Shown here one piece after another: positions 33,601 through 42,546 of a DNA stretch of 53,371 bases. The notes beneath the pieces were generated by a model. It saw only the letters and a program-made list of their open reading frames with translations. It had not been told where the DNA came from and made no database searches. The position numbers were made by a program, and so were the translations under genes. Source of the DNA: a virus; the IMG/VR virus record IMGVR_UViG_3300020473_000702, positions 1 to 53,371 of that record; one strand, written 5' to 3'. How positions within the stretch are numbered: position 1 is the stretch's first letter; every line of letters starts with the position of its first letter.

Positions 33601-36151
33601 TGCTAATGGATACGTTAGCATCAATACTTACGCTAGGATATATTCTAATGGTAATGTAGAATTTAATAATGGTAATAATGGTACGTTTAAGGTTAGTGGT
33701 TTAACCTACCCTGCGGCTGACGGGAATCCAGGACAGGTCATGACCACAAATGGGTCGGGTGTTATTAGTTTCACCAACCTTGCTTCAGCTCCAACATCAT
33801 CAGACATACATGATGTTAGTACTAATGGTTCTACTACCAGTAATGTTATTACTGTTGGTGGGTTAGATCTTACAGGTGTGAATCATAAGTTAAGGTTCGG
33901 TCCTTCTCAGACCTTACAGATCTATCATGATACTACAGTAGATCAGATAGTAGGTAACACAGTTGATCTATCATTGAGGACTGTTAACTCTGATCTATTG
34001 ATAGGTTCTACTGGTGGTATAACAAAGATTACTAATGGTGGTGGTGCTAGTGGAGATCTATTAGCACAGTTTGTTAATGGTGGTACAGTTGAGCTCTACC
34101 ATAATGGAACAAAGCGTTTGGAAACCACTGCGACTGGAGTGACGATTTCGAGTGCTCTAGATGTTGGTTCTTTAACCATTGGTGGACAAGGATTTAGGAC
34201 AAGAGATCTTGCTGATGTATCTACTGCTGCTCCTTCACAAGGTCAGATACTGAAGTGGAATGCAAACACAAATCTATATGAACCAGCGTCTGACCTTACT
34301 TCTAGTGGTGGAGGTGGTATAAACCTAACAGATCTATCTGTTAGTACCGTAACAGCAAATGGAGGTGGTGGGTTATCATATAATGCTAACACTGGTGTAT
34401 TTGAATTTACTCCTGCTGTTGTTTCTGCTGCAGACACTCTTGATAATGTTGCTCAAAGAGGTAACACTACTACAACTTCTATCACTGCTCATGGTATTTC
34501 TAGTACCAATGATATTACTGTAGGTGATAGTATCTACCTTAAGATGGGTTCTTCACAGGATTTACAGATCAATCATAGTGGATCTGCTAATATCATTAGT
34601 AGTCCAGGTGGACATCCATTAAGAATTACTGAGAGTGGTGGTAACAGAGCAATTTTCAATGAGTCAGGTTCAGTTGAGTTGTTCTGGAATAAAGTCAAGA
34701 AATTTGAGACTAGTTCATCTGGAATTACAATTAGTGGTGAGATTACTACTACTGGTGGAAACTCAACTAATTGGAATACAGCACATGGATGGGGTAACCA
34801 TGCTAGTGCTGGATATTTAACTGGTTTGAGTGCTAGTTCCCTTAATGATCTATCAGATGTTTCAACAGCATCACCTGGTGCTGGTCAGATATTACAGTAC
34901 AATAGTGCTACATTGAAATGGGAAGCAGCAGATCAGGTGATACCACCTAGCGGTGTTGAGAAGGGTATGATTATAATCTGGTCTGGATCGATCAGTAACA
35001 TACCAGATGGTTGGGCATTGTGTGATGGTTCTGTAGTTAATGGAGAACAGACTCCTGATCTAAGAGATAGGTTTGTTGTTGGTGCTTCCATAGGAACTGG
35101 TAATGTAGGTGAAACATATTCTGTTGGTGATAGTGGTGGTAATGATTTAATAACTCTCACTGAGACTCAGTTACCTTCTCATGCTCATGGGTTGAATGAT
35201 CCTGGACATTCACACACTGCAACTGGACAACATGGACATAGTGTTACTGATAGTGGACATAATCATGACGTAAGTGATAATGGTCACTCTCATAGTTGGA
35301 GTGGTAGTGGATCATCAAGTTCACATAGTCACAACTTCAGTACTGGATCTAGTCAGGGTTCTCACTCTCACTCTATGAGTGGTAGTGTTAGTGGAAACAC
35401 AGGTAGTGGTGGAAATCATGGTCATAGTGTAAGTGATCCTGGACACCAACATACAACTGCTATACCTTCTGGAAGTACAGGTGTTGATACTGATAGTCAT
35501 GGAGCTGATACTACTGTTGTTTCTGGTTCTTCTATAAATTCATCGTGGGCTTCTAATACTGGTATAAGTATTAGTTCTGGTGGTGGCCACAGTCACAGTT
35601 TCTATGGAAATGTTGGTGGTAACACAGGTAGTGCTGGTGGACATACTCATAGTGGTACTACAGGTAGTGCAAGTCCATCTGTTTCTGTATCAGGATCTGT
35701 TGGTAGTTCCAACTCTAGTTTAACTGTAGACAGTGGTGTAGCTGCTATCTCTATAGATTCCACAAACTTAAGTCTTGGTTGTGATACTCAAACTACTGGT
35801 GCTACTGTTCTAAGTACAGGTGGTGCTGGAAACATAGACATTAGACCAAAATATTATGCTCTCTGCTACATCATGAAGGTCTCCAGTGGTTCTGGTAGTG
35901 GTGGTAGTGGTGGTGGTGCTAATGTATCTACTGATGATACTGCTCCAGCAACAGCAACTGATGGAGATTTATGGTGGGATTCAACTGATGGTACACTCAA
36001 GATCTACTACCAAGATCCTGATTCATCACAGTGGGTCTCTGCAACACCACCATTATCTCAAGAGGATTATATTAAATTAAGTGATTTGAAGACTGTCGTT
36101 GCAGCATCTAGTGATTTCGCTGATTTCCAAACAAGAATAGCAGCCCTATAG
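30614..36151 (+). CDS. Giant tail fibre with tail-collar and His-rich tip (1845 aa)
   Basis: The longest protein in the window. The N-terminus MSRIRVNELINQGGSG matches protein 1. The body holds repeated modules: GGTGATTASAAIT, TDPVFVASAAYNITN, WGNHAxxGYL, LDDVTDRGNQTTNT and LDNVAQRGNTTTTS. From about residue 1448 comes a phage tail collar segment (MIIIWSGSISNIPDGWALCD, then TPDLRDRFVVGAS). About residues 1522-1683 are packed with HxH sites, as in T4 long-fibre tips that bind iron. The end carries GDLWWDSTDGTLKIYY, shared with two other adhesins. It is a likely receptor-binding fibre. Confidence 0.9.
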   Translation: MSRIRVNELINQGGSGPTLAVEGLKIPSTKNLEIDGSIILNSNPGLSGQVLGRGSTGLEWFSISTTDSNTTYVVSAVDGVNPVTDKVIKLTAGGSGGSNSEVVLVAGSNIALSRDGSRITIDGNFTDTDTVTKIGANGTGYTDGDVSIIGSGATNITQSGRTITVNSTDTNTTYTGANGVTINSENQIQIGQPVGTTDSVTFNSLVISGNLTVQGTTTYSNVTTVTTTDKFIFLNDVLAPSDSIADGGGIKLKGTTEHTILWDNSEDAWKSSENWDLSIGKEYKINGISVIDSTGLGNTVVNSSLTGVGALTTGIWNANTIGIAYGGTGATTASAAITALLPAQAGNSGRYLTTDGNTSSWGQIPSLYAGWAIADATVNVTIASNDILQVVGTGATTVNLDNTNKKLTVDSADTLYYLTVENDTQASTKIVRLTDSNSNAEEFKLTAGTGVTLTRGGANNNELTFSVAQDLSAAATPTFAGLNVTGTLDANAYTGNADQLSGLTGATSGTYGSANTIPIITVSPTGRITNIATTSVSGGGGGGTPNAGGVTGSIQYNSGGGFAGTTKLLWEPGGGELRVDGYINTDNIVSAAGNITSLNIIDSLKLPSKTTSERDALNVLNGTLVYNNSLNQVEMYQDGTWIQLGQQVSQASIGDLSDVDTETLTVGHILKWDGTKWSAVADHGEGGGGGGGNADLSQLSVYTLNPSGGGGLTYSPSNGIFTYAPPDLSVYLTSYEETDPVFVASAAYNITNVQTANWSAAYQWGNHANQGYLTNILSENLSDLFDVSNAVPSDGQVLKWSSAQNKWAPGSDLSGGGGIVGGLTAFSVSTGSPASGGGSLSYDNNGTFTFTPADVFNGDYNSLTNTPSLFDGTWNSLTGKPAVPSTLGTITNVSTSVDSAADGKVLAWSDNDGLWVPTTMAAASGSDNLDDVTDRGNQTTNTLVVGGVDVSNDGTLNGALSLIDTGSHSEIRFRANSDTSVQGTIKGEESDMFITTANGYVSINTYARIYSNGNVEFNNGNNGTFKVSGLTYPAADGNPGQVMTTNGSGVISFTNLASAPTSSDIHDVSTNGSTTSNVITVGGLDLTGVNHKLRFGPSQTLQIYHDTTVDQIVGNTVDLSLRTVNSDLLIGSTGGITKITNGGGASGDLLAQFVNGGTVELYHNGTKRLETTATGVTISSALDVGSLTIGGQGFRTRDLADVSTAAPSQGQILKWNANTNLYEPASDLTSSGGGGINLTDLSVSTVTANGGGGLSYNANTGVFEFTPAVVSAADTLDNVAQRGNTTTTSITAHGISSTNDITVGDSIYLKMGSSQDLQINHSGSANIISSPGGHPLRITESGGNRAIFNESGSVELFWNKVKKFETSSSGITISGEITTTGGNSTNWNTAHGWGNHASAGYLTGLSASSLNDLSDVSTASPGAGQILQYNSATLKWEAADQVIPPSGVEKGMIIIWSGSISNIPDGWALCDGSVVNGEQTPDLRDRFVVGASIGTGNVGETYSVGDSGGNDLITLTETQLPSHAHGLNDPGHSHTATGQHGHSVTDSGHNHDVSDNGHSHSWSGSGSSSSHSHNFSTGSSQGSHSHSMSGSVSGNTGSGGNHGHSVSDPGHQHTTAIPSGSTGVDTDSHGADTTVVSGSSINSSWASNTGISISSGGGHSHSFYGNVGGNTGSAGGHTHSGTTGSASPSVSVSGSVGSSNSSLTVDSGVAAISIDSTNLSLGCDTQTTGATVLSTGGAGNIDIRPKYYALCYIMKVSSGSGSGGSGGGANVSTDDTAPATATDGDLWWDSTDGTLKIYYQDPDSSQWVSATPPLSQEDYIKLSDLKTVVAASSDFADFQTRIAAL
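32822..32862 (+). repeat. 41-base perfect repeat, copy A
   Basis: Identical over 41 bases to 37229-37269 in the next large adhesin gene, encoding ETDPVFVASAAYNI. Neighbouring DNA diverges at once, which fits recent exchange or gene conversion of a module. Confidence 0.9.
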
Positions 36152-36159
36152 GATAAATA
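36152..36159 (+). promoter_or_regulatory. Late promoter box GATAAATA
   Basis: Directly follows the stop TAG (36149-36151) of the giant fibre gene, 22 bases before ATG 36182. A ribosome site GGAAGGAG lies in between. Confidence 0.75.
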
Positions 36160-36181
36160 AACTGGAAGGAGTAATCTAAGC

Positions 36182-39100
36182 ATGGCCATAAATTTTCCCT
36201 CAACCGCAGGGCAACTAACTGATGGTAGTTTCACCTATACTACAGGTGGGAGGACTTGGGCGTGGGATGGTGTTACTTGGGAAGCTGTTGGTATTGATAG
36301 TACAGGTACTGATGACCTAGCAGTTGTAACTAATAGGGGTGCTACTACTAATGTACAACTTAGTCTTGATGCTGGATTTATAAGTGGTGGTACTTCAACA
36401 TTCACTGGTCTTACTAGTAATGTACAGTGGTCTAGGACTGATAACGCACTGAAATGGGATGATGGATCAGCAGCATTATTTGGTGCTAGTGATGATTTAG
36501 CAATCTCTCACACTACTGCTGAAGGTAATAGGATAGTTGCTCTTGGTGGTTTAGAGATTAATAGTGATGCTATTGCTTTAAAGAATCAAGCAAGCAATGC
36601 TACATTAATTGAAGCATCTTCTGGTACAGGTGGTGAAGTAAAACTATATCAGAATAATGTAGCTAAGGTTACTGTAACAAATTTAAAAACCACTATAGCA
36701 AATACTTTAGAAGCTTCTGGTTTAACTTATCCTTCAAGTGATGGTCTGGCTGGACAAGCTATACTTACTGATGGTTCGGGTGGTCTTAGTTTCGGATCTG
36801 TTTCTGCTTCAGAGACACTTGATAGTGTAGCTGATAGAGGAAGTAGTACCGATCAAACACTATCAATTGGTGGTCTTATATTAAGTGATACAGATTCGAT
36901 AGTTTTTGGTACAGGATCTGATCTAACTATCGTTCATACAGGTAGTAAGAGTCAGATAAGACATTCTAATGCTGGTAATCCACTATCAATTGAGAGTGCA
37001 TATGATGTTAATTTATTAAAGAATGGAACCAGTGACCTTCTTGCTAAGTTTGTTCCTGATGGAGAGGTTAAGTTATATCATTCTGCAGCAGAGAAATTAG
37101 CTACTACGGCGACAGGAATTACAGTTAGTGGTGTTGTTACTGCTACTGGTGGTACTTCAACTGATTGGAATGAGGCTCATGGTTGGGGTGATCATAGTAC
37201 ACAGGGATATTTAACTTCAATATCTGCAGAGACTGATCCAGTCTTTGTTGCTTCTGCTGCATATAATATTACTAATACTAAGATAACTAACTGGGATGCA
37301 GCATATGCATGGGGTGATCATGCTTCTGGTGGGTACGTAGCACTAACTGCTTTGTCTGTTGGTGCACCAAATGCTGCTAGTGGTAACGGAAACATAACAT
37401 ATAACAGTGCAAATGGAGTCTTTTCATTCACCCCACCAGATCTTAGTAATTATTTAACATCTTACACGGAGACCAGCACCCTTGCTAATGTTATTGCTAG
37501 GGGATCAACATCAAATAACTCTGCTACCATTGGTGGTAATGGTAGTACAGGTGGTATCACGCTTGCTGATGGTCTTCTATCAGTAAGAACAGGTACTGGA
37601 AACGTGGCATCTATCGACCTCTATTGTGAGGTTAGTAATGCACATAAGGTAAGTATAAAAGCACCATCACATTCTAACTTCAGTGGTAACATTAACTTCA
37701 CGTTACCTGGAACTCACGGTAGTGTAGATCAAGTTTTACGTACAGATGGATCGGGAAATACAAGTTGGGTTAATCAGACTGGATCTTATACTGAGACTGA
37801 TACACTTTCTTCAGTAACTGGTCGTGGTAGTACAACTACAACTGCTATAACTGTTGGTGGACTGACTGTTTCTGCTGGTAATTCTGTTGCAGAGTTAAAC
37901 TTATCTACTGATAATAATAATCAATATAATGTAACATTAAAAGCTCCATCAGCATCCTTATTATCTGGTAACACAACCTTTGTATTCCCACCAAATAACG
38001 GTAGTGCTAACCAAGTTCTTATCAGTGATGGATCTGGTAATACATCTTGGTCAACTATATCAGGTGGTGGTGGAGGAGGATCTAGTGTTACTATTAATGA
38101 TGCAGCACCTGGATCACCTAGCAGTGGTGATCTATGGTGGAACTCTAACGCTGGTCAGTTAAAGATATACTATAACGATGGTAGTAGTTCGCAGTGGGTT
38201 GATGCTGCTGGTGGTGGTGGAGGTAGTGGTGGTTCTGGTATAACAGTATACTCTGGTGTAGCAAACTATCCACTTGCTTCAACTCATGAAGGACAGATAG
38301 CATATGCTAGTGATATTAATGCAATGCATTACTCTGATGGAAGTGATTGGACAGGTCAGAGAATAGTTACTACAACAGAAAGTGATTCTGATTTTGATAC
38401 CTTGTTAGGTAACTATGAGAAGACATATACTCTTTCTGCGAATGAACATACTGGTGGTACTACATCAGAGAATTCTGCTAGAAAAGTTATTAAGTTAGTA
38501 GATAATAATGGTACAGATGGAGGTAAGTTTACTCTTAATGTTGGTGGTGGTTTAACATCAACACTTACTACTGATGCATGGAGTAACCAATCTATAAACC
38601 TAGGTCTATCTCTTGGAAGTATTCATAACTATACTTTGAGTTCAGATATTAATGCTGGACCTTATGCTACTGATCTAACGCTCCAAGATTCTGTTAGAGG
38701 TATTAGCAATACAATCAAGTTTGCTGGTGCTGATGGACTTACTGTTGAGAGAACAGATGCTAACACAATAACCTTCAGGCAAGGTGGTACTTCGGTTACT
38801 CAGTACACCGATGATATGGCGAAGGATGCTACATGGTCTTCCATAAGCAACGGTACTCATACTGGTATTACTTTTGCCTATGATAGTGGTACAAAATTCC
38901 TCAGTGCTACCGTTACTGGTGGTGGAGGAGGTGGTGGTGGATTAACCTACACATTAACTGGTAGAAATACAAGTTCTACTAATGCATTCATTGATCTAAC
39001 AGATAATGCAGCAACTCCAAATGTTAATAGCATAGAGTTTATTGGTAGTAATGGAACTGATGTTGCATGGGATGGTGCTAACAAAAGAATTACTATCAAC

Positions 39101-39814
39101 AGTAAAGACTATGCAGTAGGAGCTAATGCTGCTGCTAGTGGTGGTGGAGGTTTATCGTTAACTGGTAGCACCTTTACATACACACCACCTGACCTAACAA
39201 GTTTCTTAACATCTGTACCTCAAGCATCAGCAACAATTCTTGGTGGTATTAAAGTAGGTGCTAACCTTACTATGGATGCTGCTACTGGTGTTCTTAGTGC
39301 TAACGCTGGAGCATATACATTACCTACTGCTGGTGTTACTGCTAGTGGAACTCTTGGTGGTGTTAAGGTTGATGGTTCTACTGTTACTATTGATGGTAAT
39401 GGAGTCATCAGTTCAACAGGTGGATCAACTGCTCCATCTATAGGTGATGTTAATGCAACATCAACTAGCATTGCTGATAATGCACGTGGTGAAGTAACAA
39501 TTACAGGACATAAAGGGTATGTTCTTTATAAGATTACTTCATCACATGAAGCTTGGGTAAGATTGTATGTTGATGATGCTACAAGACAAGCTGATAAAGA
39601 TAGAAGTGAAGGTGCTGATCCAGCACCAGGTAGTGGTGTAGTAGCAGAGGTTAGAACTTCTGCAGCAAATCAAGAAGTTCTTATAACACCTGGTGTTATG
39701 GGATTCAATAATAATAATCCAAGAGATGAAAACATTTACGTTTCAATAAATAATAGAAGCGGTTCAGCCGCCACTATACAAGTGACCCTAACCGTTCTAA
39801 AAATAGGAGAGTAG
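36182..39814 (+). CDS. Tail fibre-like structural protein 3 (1210 aa)
   Basis: Starts MAINFPSTAGQLTDGSFTYT with a W-x-W-D-G-x-x-W motif, an N-terminal domain shared with the adhesins at 42.5 and 46.4 kb. The body repeats LDSVADRGSSTDQTLSIGGL-type modules, the TDPVFVASAAYNIT/WGDHA modules, and SGDLWWNSNAGQLKIYY. The last ~125 residues (from about 1086) match the C-terminus of the 290-residue protein at 46.4 kb. It looks like a fibre built from shared parts. A clear ribosome site and late box precede it. Confidence 0.88.
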   Translation: MAINFPSTAGQLTDGSFTYTTGGRTWAWDGVTWEAVGIDSTGTDDLAVVTNRGATTNVQLSLDAGFISGGTSTFTGLTSNVQWSRTDNALKWDDGSAALFGASDDLAISHTTAEGNRIVALGGLEINSDAIALKNQASNATLIEASSGTGGEVKLYQNNVAKVTVTNLKTTIANTLEASGLTYPSSDGLAGQAILTDGSGGLSFGSVSASETLDSVADRGSSTDQTLSIGGLILSDTDSIVFGTGSDLTIVHTGSKSQIRHSNAGNPLSIESAYDVNLLKNGTSDLLAKFVPDGEVKLYHSAAEKLATTATGITVSGVVTATGGTSTDWNEAHGWGDHSTQGYLTSISAETDPVFVASAAYNITNTKITNWDAAYAWGDHASGGYVALTALSVGAPNAASGNGNITYNSANGVFSFTPPDLSNYLTSYTETSTLANVIARGSTSNNSATIGGNGSTGGITLADGLLSVRTGTGNVASIDLYCEVSNAHKVSIKAPSHSNFSGNINFTLPGTHGSVDQVLRTDGSGNTSWVNQTGSYTETDTLSSVTGRGSTTTTAITVGGLTVSAGNSVAELNLSTDNNNQYNVTLKAPSASLLSGNTTFVFPPNNGSANQVLISDGSGNTSWSTISGGGGGGSSVTINDAAPGSPSSGDLWWNSNAGQLKIYYNDGSSSQWVDAAGGGGGSGGSGITVYSGVANYPLASTHEGQIAYASDINAMHYSDGSDWTGQRIVTTTESDSDFDTLLGNYEKTYTLSANEHTGGTTSENSARKVIKLVDNNGTDGGKFTLNVGGGLTSTLTTDAWSNQSINLGLSLGSIHNYTLSSDINAGPYATDLTLQDSVRGISNTIKFAGADGLTVERTDANTITFRQGGTSVTQYTDDMAKDATWSSISNGTHTGITFAYDSGTKFLSATVTGGGGGGGGLTYTLTGRNTSSTNAFIDLTDNAATPNVNSIEFIGSNGTDVAWDGANKRITINSKDYAVGANAAASGGGGLSLTGSTFTYTPPDLTSFLTSVPQASATILGGIKVGANLTMDAATGVLSANAGAYTLPTAGVTASGTLGGVKVDGSTVTIDGNGVISSTGGSTAPSIGDVNATSTSIADNARGEVTITGHKGYVLYKITSSHEAWVRLYVDDATRQADKDRSEGADPAPGSGVVAEVRTSAANQEVLITPGVMGFNNNNPRDENIYVSINNRSGSAATIQVTLTVLKIGE
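37229..37269 (+). repeat. 41-base perfect repeat, copy B
   Basis: Second copy of the sequence at 32822-32862. Confidence 0.9.
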
Positions 39815-39819
39815 TTCCA

Positions 39820-42252
39820 ATGGCAGTAAACTATGGTACAAAGAATGTAAATTCTGATACAGTTGGATGGACTAGACTGGATGTATTAAATGCATTAGAG
39901 GAAGTCTTTTCTGATCTAGGATTTCATGGAGGAACTGCAAAGACTGGTGTTCCTGTATGTGCTTTGTGGCCAGGTCAGACTAATAATGAAGAACCAGTTT
40001 CTCTTTTCAATGGACTAGAGAGTAGTGATCCTGTAAATTATGATTGGATGCATTGTGGTGGTACTCTGACTAATAATAGTAGTAGAGCAGAAAGAAAGTT
40101 TCAAGTAACTGCTAATGGTACTACATCATATTATGTGCAAGAGACTTGGATACCAACTGCACTTAATGCTGGTTCTGATACTCTAACGGTTCCTTATAAT
40201 GATGTACTAACAACAGGAACAGAACTTGTTTTCATTCCTAGTGGTGGAGATGCTAATAATGTTATTGGTGGACTAACACTCAATAAAACTGTCTATGTTA
40301 TTCGTGTCAGTGCTACTGAGATAAAGTTAGCAGAAAACCTAACTAATGCTGGTAATGGTACTGCTATTGATTTAACTGGTGATCCTCCTGGTGGATGGAC
40401 ATCTACTACTAAGTTCTTTACACCACAGTCAGGTTCAGCTAACCAAGCGATCACTACCTATCAAGGTGATCAATTAATATTTAATGTTGATGCTACTGGA
40501 TTCCATATATGTTCTGGTAGTTCGTATGATGCTAATAAAACTTTAGAGTCTGCTAATTCAGCAAACATTGCACATGTACCTGGGCATAGTAGTGGATACC
40601 TTACTGATAATGGTACAACCACAGTCACTTTTGAAACTAAGTATTGGATACAGTCGGAAGATAATACTAATGTAGAAAGCTTTGATAAACCATCTACCTT
40701 ACCAAAAGGTAATGTGCATCAAGGATATCATTATAGTCCAACAGCAGGATTGATTGGACAATCTGGTAGTAGAGTAGTTGAGTATTGTTATGCTAATGAT
40801 ACTAATGCAACTATGAAGGCAAGCATTACTATATTACCAAAGTATACTAGTCAGGCTGAGTACTTTGATCCTTATTGGGATGTTGATATTGCAGGTACTG
40901 TTGGTGGTGCTGCTGCTGAAAAAGTATTGAAGTTAAGAGTATCACGATGGCATTATGGACGTAACTATCAATATAGAGGTCGAGTTAAGTCAGTACATGT
41001 TCTTAATTCAACTGATGGGTGGAGTGGTACTCCAACATTTACTATTTCTGGTACAGATATAGGTGGTGTTACTCCTGGAAATGATGTAAAGTTTGGAACC
41101 AATACAGATGAATCTGCTACTGATGTTGGTGATGGTACATGTAGTCTAGTGTTTACAGATTATGGTGCTGGTACAAGCTTCTATCAGAAGAGTGCTACTG
41201 GTGACTATGCTGTTCTGAAACTAGTACATGATGCTGCTAAAGAATGGGGAACTACTTACTGGGTTTTTGCTCCAAGTCAGACTAATCCCTACACTATGAG
41301 GATATTCGGTGGTGCATATTGGGAGACTCAAAATTGTTGGGGAACGACAGCAACACCAGATAATACTGGTAGATATGATTATGATTGGAAAGGTCTGTAT
41401 GGATTTATGGATGGTGTCTATGCTGGAACTACACACTGGAGTTATTATGTAGATCCACATGATAATCAAGATTATTATTATAAAGCATACTTTGCTGCTT
41501 CTTCTCAACCAACAGATTATAAATTACGTCTTAAGTATTGGAAACCAGTTGCACCAATGGATACTTCCTATGCTGTAATACAATTCCTTCAAGTTGTTAA
41601 TGATCAACCGACAGAGTACTTTACTTTCTCTTTACCTACAGATGGATTTGGAGTTACTAGTCCAGGTGTAGATCTAGATCATTTATTTCATGGTCACATC
41701 GTAGAGTACGATAGAGGATCTGGTGGTACTAACCCTAACCGATCTGTTGATATTGATATGCATCTCCCTGGATATGATTACAGTACTAGTCACCCAGGAT
41801 TTGAACCTGCAAATAGTCAAAGTCTAAGTATGGAGAGTGCATATGGATACTTAAGAAACACTGGAAGTTCATATGGAAGACAAAGAGATAGGTGGTCGGT
41901 TAATATTCATACTGATAATGATTATACTTACAAGAGTATAATACAGTACTATAGGAATCATGTTTATGATAACACTAATTCAGCTATGGATTACTATCGA
42001 CCAATTAAAGGAATACCATTACTGAATTGCTTTGCACCGTGTCCATACTATCTTCCAGATGATTTTGTAATGATACAGATAGCATCTACACCAGGTCTTA
42101 CTGCTTACACGACAGGTGATACTATTACTATTAGTGGTAGTGAAAAGTATGAGATTATAGTAGCAAGTTATGAGAACTCTCAGACTGGTCTTGATCAGGT
42201 GTCTAATGGTTCTACCATTGGTATGGCTTTCTGTGCGAGGATCGTAGGGTAA
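39820..42252 (+). CDS. Large virion structural protein (810 aa)
   Basis: Starts MAVNYGTKNVNSDTVGWTRL, unlike the MAINFP adhesins. It is beta-rich and aromatic-rich with many Tyr and Trp. A region near residues 216-285 (GDQLIFNVDATGFHIC then VTFETKYWIQSED) has a GDxLxF strand and His/Cys positions vaguely like cupredoxin-type domains, which is only an impression. It starts 5 bases after the previous stop and its stop overlaps the next ATG (TAATG). Its location on the particle is unknown. Confidence 0.8.
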   Translation: MAVNYGTKNVNSDTVGWTRLDVLNALEEVFSDLGFHGGTAKTGVPVCALWPGQTNNEEPVSLFNGLESSDPVNYDWMHCGGTLTNNSSRAERKFQVTANGTTSYYVQETWIPTALNAGSDTLTVPYNDVLTTGTELVFIPSGGDANNVIGGLTLNKTVYVIRVSATEIKLAENLTNAGNGTAIDLTGDPPGGWTSTTKFFTPQSGSANQAITTYQGDQLIFNVDATGFHICSGSSYDANKTLESANSANIAHVPGHSSGYLTDNGTTTVTFETKYWIQSEDNTNVESFDKPSTLPKGNVHQGYHYSPTAGLIGQSGSRVVEYCYANDTNATMKASITILPKYTSQAEYFDPYWDVDIAGTVGGAAAEKVLKLRVSRWHYGRNYQYRGRVKSVHVLNSTDGWSGTPTFTISGTDIGGVTPGNDVKFGTNTDESATDVGDGTCSLVFTDYGAGTSFYQKSATGDYAVLKLVHDAAKEWGTTYWVFAPSQTNPYTMRIFGGAYWETQNCWGTTATPDNTGRYDYDWKGLYGFMDGVYAGTTHWSYYVDPHDNQDYYYKAYFAASSQPTDYKLRLKYWKPVAPMDTSYAVIQFLQVVNDQPTEYFTFSLPTDGFGVTSPGVDLDHLFHGHIVEYDRGSGGTNPNRSVDIDMHLPGYDYSTSHPGFEPANSQSLSMESAYGYLRNTGSSYGRQRDRWSVNIHTDNDYTYKSIIQYYRNHVYDNTNSAMDYYRPIKGIPLLNCFAPCPYYLPDDFVMIQIASTPGLTAYTTGDTITISGSEKYEIIVASYENSQTGLDQVSNGSTIGMAFCARIVG

Positions 42253-42527
42253 TGGCTGATTATACTCTTACAGATTTAGGAACTGTACAATCAAAGGGAG
42301 TTCCAGCTACGAGGATGAAGCACACATCAGTTGTGTGGATACTGAAAACTATGTTTAGTTCTTTAGATCATGGTACTGGTATAAGTAATGAATATAACAT
42401 AAGTGATTTGAAATCATCAAATCAAACTACTCCTATTGCAAATGGACATAAGCCAGAGCTTGCAATTGGTAATGGTAGAAGACCTGTCTATGGTCAACAA
42501 TATCCTCGTGGATATTATAATAAATAA
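42252..42527 (+). CDS. Small late protein (91 aa)
   Basis: Begins MADYTLTDLGTVQSKGVPAT and ends with a basic, tyrosine-rich tail RPVYGQQYPRGYYNK. No domain was recognised. Coupled to the gene before (TAATG); its stop overlaps a late box. Confidence 0.75.
   Translation: MADYTLTDLGTVQSKGVPATRMKHTSVVWILKTMFSSLDHGTGISNEYNISDLKSSNQTTPIANGHKPELAIGNGRRPVYGQQYPRGYYNK
42519..42526 (+). promoter_or_regulatory. Late promoter box AATAAATA
   Basis: Overlaps the stop TAA 42525-42527 and lies 20 bases before ATG 42547. A second near-box, TATAAATG (42542-42549), includes that start codon. Confidence 0.6.
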
Positions 42528-42546
42528 CCCAAGGGGTCAGGTATAA

